From an uncultured Bacteroidota bacterium (GTDB lineage Bacteria; Bacteroidota; Bacteroidia; Chitinophagales; Chitinophagaceae), in NCBI GenBank assembly GCA_946479615.1, contig CAMLGR010000156.1:1-10553 (forward strand): a stretch of DNA of 10,553 nt, given 5' to 3'. The notes below the pieces were generated by a model that saw nothing but the letters and a program-made list of their open reading frames with translations, was not told the origin of the DNA and ran no database searches. Position numbers and translations under genes: made by a program. Shown here one piece after another: positions 6,076-10,553 of this stretch; positions within the stretch are counted from its first letter, which is position 1, and every line of letters begins with the position of its first letter.

Positions 6076-8673
6076 ATGGCGAAAAACCTTTTGATAGTTG
6101 AGAGCCCTGCGAAAGCGAAAACCATTGAGAAAATTCTTGGAACCGATTTCCAGGTGAAGAGCTGCTATGGCCATATCCGCGATCTCGAAAAGGCCGGAAT
6201 GGGCATAGATATAGAAAAGAATTTCAAACCCCGGTATATAGTCCCCGATGACAAGGAGAAAGTAGTAAAGGAATTGAAATCACTGGCCGGCAAATCAAAA
6301 GAAGTCTGGCTGGCGACGGATGAGGACCGTGAAGGGGAAGCGATCAGCTGGCATCTTTGTGAAGTACTGGGCCTCGATCCCAAAACCACCAAACGGATCG
6401 TCTTTCATGAAATCACCAAACCGGCGATCAAAGCAGCCGTAGAAAATCCCCGCAAACTGGATATGAATCTCGTGAATGCACAGCAGGCACGAAGGATACT
6501 GGACAGGATCGTTGGATTTGAACTCAGTCCCGTTCTCTGGCGCAAGATCAGTATGCGCAACAATCTTAGCGCCGGTCGTGTGCAAAGTGTATCGGTTAGA
6601 CTGATCGCAGAAAGAGAACGCGAGATCAATGGATTCGAACCCCAGAGCAGTTTCCGTGTCGAAGCCTGGTTCACTGCAAAAGATAACAGCGGTAAAGCAA
6701 TTACCTTCAAGGCAGAAGGGCAGAAATTCTCCTCTGCCGAAGACGCTGAAACATTTTTGAAAAGCTGTTTCGGAGCCAATTATAAAGTCAGCGATATACA
6801 GGTAAAACCTGGCAAGCGTACACCTGCCCCGCCGTTTACCACTTCCACTTTACAACAGGAAGCATCGCGCAAACTCGGTTATGGCGTGAGCCGGACCATG
6901 CTGATCGCACAAAAACTGTATGAGAACGGGCATATCACCTATATGCGTACAGATAGCGTGAACCTCAGTAATACGGCGCTTGGCGATATTACCAATACAG
7001 TAAAAGGTATGTATGGTGAGAAATATCACCAGTTCCGCAAATTCAAAAACAAGAATGAAAATGCGCAGGAAGCGCATGAAGCCATCCGCCCTACCTATAT
7101 GAGCAATACTACGGTAGACGATCCCGACTGGCAACGTTTATATGAATTGATCTGGAAACGAACTATGGCTTCGCAGATGGCCGATGCAGAACTGGAAAAA
7201 ACAACCGCGAAGATCAGTATCTCTACCAATAAAGATGAATTATCTGCTGTCGGTGAAGTATTGAAATTCGATGGCTTCCTGAAAGTATACCGTGAAGATC
7301 GTGACGACGATGATATCAATGAAGATGAAACACAGGAAGGCATGCTGCCGCCATTGACAGTGGGACAAGATCTGCCTTTGCGTGAAATGAAAGCGACGGA
7401 ACGGTTCAGTCGTCCTTTACCACGCTATACGGAAGCGTCGCTGGTAAAGAAACTGGAAGAATTAGGCATCGGTCGTCCTTCTACCTATGCACCGACCATC
7501 TCCACGATATTAAAAAGAGGATATGTAGAAAAAAGAGATAAAGAAGGAGTACGCCGTGATTACCGTGTATTTGTGCTCCGCGATGATAAACTGAAAATGG
7601 AGACCGAGCACGAAAATACCGGTGCTGAAAAATCAAAACTGTTCCCGACCGATTTAGGTCTTGTCGTTACTGATTTCTTAAAACAGTATTTCGACGATAT
7701 CATGGACTATACCTTCACGGCCCGCATCGAAGAAGAATTTGATGAAGTGGCGGAAGGCAAGATCAAATGGAGCAAAATGCTCGATGATTTTTATAGTCCG
7801 TTTAAAAAGGATGTAGAAAAGACGATCGAAACAGCCGAGCGCGCCAAAGGCGAACGTGAACTCGGTATCGATCCTATCAGCGGCAAACGTATAGTAGCCC
7901 GTATCGGTCGCTATGGCCCGATGTTGCAGATCGGTGAGGCCAGTGAAGAAGATAAACCTTATTTCGCAGCGCTGAAGCCAGGACAAAGTATCGAGACCAT
8001 CACGCTCGAAGAAGCGCTCGATCTCTTCAAACTGCCACTCACCCTGGGTGAATACGAAGGACAGGAAGTATATGTCAATACAGGACGTTTTGGCCCTTAT
8101 GTAAAATTCGGCGAGCAGTTCATTTCTATTCCCAAAGGAGAAGATCCGCTGGAAGTGGATATGGACCGGGCCATTGAACTCATCAAGGAAAAACAACAGG
8201 CCGATGCTCCTATCGCTTTGTACGAAGGCAAACCTGTTACCAAAGGCAAGGGACGTTTTGGTCCTTACCTCAAATGGGAAGGTATGTTCATCAATGTACC
8301 CAGGCGTTATGACTTTGACAATTTACCGAAATCAGATATTGATGAACTGATCGCGGCCAAGGTGAAAAAAGAAGAGAACCGTTTTATCCAGCGCTGGCCC
8401 GATGATAAGATCTCGATCGAAAATGCACGTTGGGGACCGATCATCAAGTTTGGGAAAAAGATCATCCGCGTACCTAAAAAAGCGGATGAAACAAAACATA
8501 CCGCAGACGATCTGAAAGTGATACCACTGGAAGATGTAAAAGCCTGGATCACGGCGGAAATACCGAATGCCTTCGGTAAAAAGGATAAAAAAGTAGCGGC
8601 GAAGAAAAGCCCTGGAAAAACAGCTGTCAAAAAAACAGCTAAAAAGGCTGCGCCAAAGAAGAAAAAGAAATAA
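6076..8673 (+). CDS. topA: DNA topoisomerase I (type IA)
   Basis: The 865-residue enzyme relaxes negatively supercoiled DNA by cutting one strand through a 5'-phosphotyrosine link. The TOPRIM domain spans about 1-115, with LIVESPAKAKT (E9) and ATDEDREGEAI (D82, D84, E88) for Mg2+ binding, followed by HEIT. SAGRVQSV lies at 165-172 and the catalytic tyrosine is Y289 in HITYMRTDS, with R291 beside it. AQEAHEAIRPT (330-340) and LEELGIGRPSTYAPTI (460-475) are further family motifs. The C-terminus has no zinc ribbons. It carries four short repeats built on G[R]xGPxxKxG at about 611, 670, 726 and 784, and ends in a lysine/alanine tail (835-865) like histone H1, which probably helps DNA binding. This layout is familiar in Bacteroidota. 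The gene ends in a strong hairpin terminator 25 bases after the stop. Confidence 0.97.
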   Translation: MAKNLLIVESPAKAKTIEKILGTDFQVKSCYGHIRDLEKAGMGIDIEKNFKPRYIVPDDKEKVVKELKSLAGKSKEVWLATDEDREGEAISWHLCEVLGLDPKTTKRIVFHEITKPAIKAAVENPRKLDMNLVNAQQARRILDRIVGFELSPVLWRKISMRNNLSAGRVQSVSVRLIAEREREINGFEPQSSFRVEAWFTAKDNSGKAITFKAEGQKFSSAEDAETFLKSCFGANYKVSDIQVKPGKRTPAPPFTTSTLQQEASRKLGYGVSRTMLIAQKLYENGHITYMRTDSVNLSNTALGDITNTVKGMYGEKYHQFRKFKNKNENAQEAHEAIRPTYMSNTTVDDPDWQRLYELIWKRTMASQMADAELEKTTAKISISTNKDELSAVGEVLKFDGFLKVYREDRDDDDINEDETQEGMLPPLTVGQDLPLREMKATERFSRPLPRYTEASLVKKLEELGIGRPSTYAPTISTILKRGYVEKRDKEGVRRDYRVFVLRDDKLKMETEHENTGAEKSKLFPTDLGLVVTDFLKQYFDDIMDYTFTARIEEEFDEVAEGKIKWSKMLDDFYSPFKKDVEKTIETAERAKGERELGIDPISGKRIVARIGRYGPMLQIGEASEEDKPYFAALKPGQSIETITLEEALDLFKLPLTLGEYEGQEVYVNTGRFGPYVKFGEQFISIPKGEDPLEVDMDRAIELIKEKQQADAPIALYEGKPVTKGKGRFGPYLKWEGMFINVPRRYDFDNLPKSDIDELIAAKVKKEENRFIQRWPDDKISIENARWGPIIKFGKKIIRVPKKADETKHTADDLKVIPLEDVKAWITAEIPNAFGKKDKKVAAKKSPGKTAVKKTAKKAAPKKKKK

Positions 8674-8697
8674 ATATTCTGCAATGCTTTTGATAAT

Positions 8698-8730
8698 AAA
8701 TCCACGGTTATGATACCGTGGATTTTTATT
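8698..8730 (+). terminator. Rho-independent terminator of topA
   Basis: AATCCACGGT (8699-8708) pairs perfectly with ACCGTGGATT (8715-8724) around a six-base loop, extended by one A-T pair, and runs into TTTTT (8723-8727). Confidence 0.85.
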
Positions 8731-8745
8731 TAAGCAATATATATT

Positions 8746-8817
8746 CCACAGGGGACCGCAGAGGAAACGAGGGCCACAGAGTTAATATATCTCAGTGGTA
8801 CTCTGTGGAAAACTCTG
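8746..8817. repeat. Dispersed imperfect-palindrome repeat, CCACAGAG type
   Basis: A left part built from degenerate CCACAGGGGACC / GCAGAGG / CCACAGAG units is followed by TCAGTGGTACTCTGTGGAAAA. The inner arms CCACAGAGT (8774-8782) and ACTCTGTGG (8800-8808) are exact reverse complements. This looks like the widespread family of intergenic repeats with CCACAGAGGACACAGAG-like arms, here decayed. It lies between the terminators of the convergent topA and lipoprotein genes and shares TGTGGAAAACT with the repeat near 10080. Confidence 0.6.
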
Positions 8818-8819
8818 AT

Positions 8820-8852
8820 AAAAAAGCCCCGTTGCATTCACAACAGGGCTTT
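8820..8852 (-). terminator. Terminator of the DUF4382 lipoprotein gene
   Basis: On the minus strand, AAAGCCCTGTTG (8852-8841) pairs over 12 positions with CAACGGGGCTTT (8834-8823) across a six-base loop and continues into T residues to 8820. The one imperfect pair is a G-U wobble on this strand but a C-A mismatch on the plus strand, so it works for the minus-strand gene, whose stop is 18 bases upstream. Confidence 0.85.
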
Positions 8853-8870
8853 GGCGTTTTTCACGGTGCA

Positions 8871-9746
8871 TTAATGATGCAGCACAACGGTACCTACATC
8901 TGTAGTTTCACCGCGTTGCAACTGGACACCCGTGATCGTTGTGTCGCGATAGTTACCGGCGGTTGCATTGACAAATACATCGGCCGTGTTACCCCGCAAC
9001 CCTCTTATTTTAAAATAACCATTGTGATGATAAGGAATGGCGATCAATGTATCGCCATTGGCGATAGCCGACACCACTGCTTCTGCATTCGAAGGAGTGA
9101 TCTTGCCCTGGATGCTGGAAGTTTGTGCCGGAACGAATATTTTTATCTTTGGTTTCAATACAAAACGATTATTGCTCACTTTTACGATAGAACCACCTGC
9201 ATCGAAATCAAGCCATAACTGCAGATCGGATGGAGTGATCTCTTCGATATCATGCCCTTTCACCTGTATCGTTACTGTATGCTGGTTACTCCATAATGAC
9301 AACGGGTAAGAAACACTGTCGATCACCACCGAATTATTATCTCCCAATACCATTTTTATTTTATTGATACGGCCACTCAGTGTAAGACCATTCGCAAGCA
9401 ACGTATCGGTGCCATTGGAGAGATCAAGGAGGTTGTATACGCCGGGACGGATATCGAGTGTATCCCATACAGAGCAACTGTATTCATCATCATCATAGCA
9501 ATCATTATTATTTCTATCTCCCCTGCCACGGCAACTATCCGGTATCACCTGTACGACCAGTTGCTGCACATCTACATATACGGCATCATAATTAACGGGG
9601 TTATCGCTCAAATAAATTTTAACCCGCTGCTGCCCTGCCGGCACTGCATCGCTCTTTGAACTTCCTTCTTTCTTACAGGCATAAGGAATAGCAAGCGCTA
9701 AAAAAGATATGCCGCATATAAGGCATATCTTAAGGAGATTTTTCAT
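8871..9746 (-). CDS. DUF4382 domain lipoprotein
   Basis: The 291-residue protein starts MKNLLKICLICGISFLALAI and has a cysteine at 24 in IPYAC, followed by KKEGSSKSD. This is a lipoprotein signal with an unusual lipobox: A at -1 is normal, Y at -2 and P at -3 are not. Residues about 40-205 look like DUF4382, a beta-rich domain of Bacteroidota surface proteins, starting RVKIYLSDNPVNYDAVYVDV and containing GVYNLLDLSNG (102-112). An insertion at 70-92 is rich in Asp/Asn and has three cysteines (C72, C83, C91). Residues about 211-290 (SIQGKITPS to VGTVVL) resemble a carboxypeptidase-regulatory-like beta sandwich. The role is unknown; a structural or binding job in the outer membrane is inferred. 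It is a lone gene, convergent with topA and ending in its own terminator. The start at 9746 fits the lysine-then-hydrophobic signal. Confidence 0.88.
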   Translation of the reverse strand: MKNLLKICLICGISFLALAIPYACKKEGSSKSDAVPAGQQRVKIYLSDNPVNYDAVYVDVQQLVVQVIPDSCRGRGDRNNNDCYDDDEYSCSVWDTLDIRPGVYNLLDLSNGTDTLLANGLTLSGRINKIKMVLGDNNSVVIDSVSYPLSLWSNQHTVTIQVKGHDIEEITPSDLQLWLDFDAGGSIVKVSNNRFVLKPKIKIFVPAQTSSIQGKITPSNAEAVVSAIANGDTLIAIPYHHNGYFKIRGLRGNTADVFVNATAGNYRDTTITGVQLQRGETTDVGTVVLHH

Positions 9747-9904
9747 ATTTCTATAATTAAATAATGATTAAAGTGATCCCCGGAAGAACTCTCCGGAAGA
9801 CCTGTCCCCTTGAAGTGGCCGAAGGTGTGGCTTTTTTCAAGAGCAGAAAGCAGGCCAAACTAAGAGGATGTGGAAAAAATATATAAGGATTTACATCTAT
9901 GTGA

Positions 9905-9941
9905 TTAAACAATAAAGCCCCCCGCCGAAGCGAGGGACTTT
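9905..9941 (-). terminator. Orphan minus-strand terminator with UUCG tetraloop
   Basis: On the minus strand AAAGTCCCTCGC (9941-9930), loop TTCG, GCGGGGGGCTTT (9925-9914) forms a 12-pair stem with two G-U wobbles, closed as C(UUCG)G, and continues ATTGTTTAA. On the plus strand the wobbles become C-A mismatches, so the minus strand is the functional one. No minus-strand gene that could use it is seen to its right. Confidence 0.65.
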
Positions 9942-10045
9942 TGATTGTTTCCACGGGTAAAATTTTGATGCAGTTGGATAGTTGCCGGATGGGCTTTTAG
10001 CATCATAATACCCGGATTATAAGCGTATTTTTAAATATCTTTCAG

Positions 10046-10090
10046 CACCATAAAGCATAAAGCACACCAAAGTTTGCTTTGTGGAAAACT
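10046..10090. repeat. Dispersed imperfect-palindrome repeat, ACCATAAAG/CACAAAG type
   Basis: Two exact CATAAAG units (10049-10062) and a diverged CACACCA run in 7-base register into CAAAG (10068-10072), TTTG loop, CTTTG (10077-10081) and TGTGGAAAACT (10080-10090). It resembles the common intergenic family with CACAAAGG-type arms around a short hairpin. The last 11 bases are identical to 8804-8814 in the repeat after topA. Confidence 0.6.
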
Positions 10091-10100
10091 AGTTGAAATC

Positions 10101-10364
10101 ATGGACAGGAAATACTGGGAAAAAATTGCTCCCGACTATAACGAAGAGATATTTGATGTGCTGCACCACGATAAAAAAGCAGTCATCCGCTCCACGATCG
10201 AAGGACTTTCCTCTCCTTCCAAAACAGTGATCGATATAGGCTGCGCCATAGGGAAATGGCTGCCTGTACTCTCTCCTGCTTTTAAAAAAGTCACGGCCGT
10301 AGATATATCTTTTAAGAACCTGGTGATCGCACAGAAAAACAACCCCGAATTTCAGGATTTGTGA
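10101..10364 (+). CDS. Class I SAM-dependent methyltransferase, truncated at 3' side
   Basis: Only 87 residues are present, against roughly 200-250 for a complete enzyme. The start MDRKYWEKIAPDYNEEIFDVL is typical of small-molecule methyltransferases, motif I is VIDIGCAIGKWL (43-54, with D45, G47, G51), and the acidic residue after strand 2 is D68 in AVDIS. Everything after the second strand and helix is missing: the frame reaches TGA at 10362-10364 and overlaps, in another frame, the nadC fragment. The real methyltransferase sequence probably stops near residue 77-80, where DNA of nadC origin begins. The ATG at 10101 is preferred to an in-frame ATG at 10074, because the nine extra codons fall in the dispersed repeat. 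As it stands the protein cannot be a working methyltransferase. Whether this is a real deletion or an assembly join cannot be told here. Confidence 0.7.
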   Translation: MDRKYWEKIAPDYNEEIFDVLHHDKKAVIRSTIEGLSSPSKTVIDIGCAIGKWLPVLSPAFKKVTAVDISFKNLVIAQKNNPEFQDL

Positions 10365-10553
10365 AAAGTGGGCCGTAGCCATCGGTGGCGGAACCAATCA
10401 CCGATACGGACTTTACGACATGATTATGCTGAAAGATAGTCATATCGACTATAACGGAAGCATTACCAATGCCGTAAAAATGTCTAAGGATTATATCAAA
10501 AAGAATAAAAAGAAACTGAAGATCGAGGTTGAAACCAGAAATCTCGAAGAAGT
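10333..10553 (+). pseudogene. nadC: nadC fragment lacking its N-terminal half; runs off window
   Basis: In the frame starting at 10333 the translation reads RKTTPNFRICEKWAVAIGGG, then TNHRYGLYDMIMLKDSHIDY, and continues to IEVETRNLEE at the edge. This is the central part of nicotinate-nucleotide pyrophosphorylase (carboxylating), which makes nicotinate mononucleotide from quinolinate and PRPP in NAD synthesis. The RK pair, NHR, KD-x-H lysine and EVE lie at spacings that match the quinolinate and PRPP binding residues known from M. tuberculosis NadC (R139/K140, H161/R162, K172, E201). The usual KDNH is KDSH here. About 140 N-terminal residues are absent: upstream in this frame come only two unrelated codons and a TGA at 10324-10326. 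The sequence before it belongs to a methyltransferase in another frame. The part after 10553 is not visible. Confidence 0.8.

Larger units (their letters stand above)
9747..10100. other. 354-base gene-free stretch between divergent genes
   Basis: No open frame here has protein character. A minus-strand 65-residue frame (9954-9757) reads through repeats and a hairpin and looks spurious. Visible content, left to right: CCGGA / TCCGG hairpin arms (9780-9796) and nearby GC-rich sequence that would be in the leader of the lipoprotein mRNA; a strong minus-strand hairpin at 9905-9941; ATAAT / ATTAT arms around 10010; and a dispersed repeat at 10046-10090. I found no convincing promoter for either flanking gene. 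Confidence 0.5.

Noticed and set aside
7678..8196. Minus-strand 172-codon frame.
   Set aside because: It lies inside topA opposite conserved repeats and is a shadow frame.
8746..8817. Short CACAGAG repeats considered as a CRISPR fragment.
   Set aside because: Units are unequal, degenerate and without spacers of constant length, and no cas gene is present.
8718..9218. Plus-strand 166-codon frame after topA.
   Set aside because: It starts in the topA terminator, reads through a dispersed repeat and a second terminator, and then runs antisense to the lipoprotein gene.
9757..9954. Minus-strand 65-codon frame upstream of the lipoprotein gene.
   Set aside because: It begins inside the orphan hairpin region and its translation is low in protein character, so it is better read as leader and hairpin DNA.
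10101..10553. Methyltransferase-NadC fusion enzyme or programmed frameshift.
   Set aside because: Both families lack essential parts, NadC about 140 N-terminal residues and the methyltransferase its C-terminal half, so a shift of frame would not give a working product.
1..10553. A novel defence, mobile or biosynthetic system.
   Set aside because: Every gene recognised belongs to a housekeeping or common Bacteroidota family. I saw no transposase, integrase, tRNA-linked attachment site, toxin-antitoxin pair or phage gene.

Overview
The window is ordinary chromosomal DNA from a member of the Bacteroidota, most likely a Chitinophagaceae-type bacterium. This rests on the gene content (DUF2851, DUF2520 Rossmann protein and DUF4382 lipoprotein families, and a TopA without zinc ribbons but with a lysine-rich tail), on the lack of clear Shine-Dalgarno sequences, and on promoter-like sites of the Bacteroidota type (TTTG, about 19 bases, TAnnTTTn). 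No database search was possible, so the taxon is inferred.

Layout. Positions 1-5100 are a run of minus-strand housekeeping genes. In transcription order they are a DUF2520 Rossmann protein, an ISC-type [2Fe-2S] ferredoxin, IscX, a KdsC-like HAD phosphatase, a UbiA-family prenyltransferase, a Maf nucleotide pyrophosphatase joined to it by an ATGA overlap, and, after a 236-base gap, a DUF2851 protein that starts at GTG and runs off the left edge a few residues before its expected end. The plus strand then carries a small cytoplasmic SGNH/GDSL hydrolase (5277-5873) and full-length topA (6076-8673) with a strong terminator. A DUF4382 lipoprotein gene (8871-9746) lies convergent to topA and has its own terminator. 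The right end has a 354-base gene-free stretch and then a methyltransferase start that breaks off and runs, out of frame, into the C-terminal half of nadC.

How the genes relate. Ferredoxin and IscX both belong to iron-sulfur cluster assembly. KdsC points to Kdo or a related nine-carbon acid for the outer envelope, UbiA to lipid prenylation, and Maf to nucleotide-pool cleaning. They look like a co-transcribed set of small conserved genes rather than one pathway.

I see no mobile element, CRISPR array, defence system or biosynthetic cluster. The points most worth checking are the methyltransferase/nadC junction near 10330 (a real deletion or an assembly chimera), degenerate 7-base tandem repeats in several gaps, two imperfect-palindrome dispersed repeats on either side of the lipoprotein gene, and an orphan minus-strand UUCG hairpin terminator between divergent genes.
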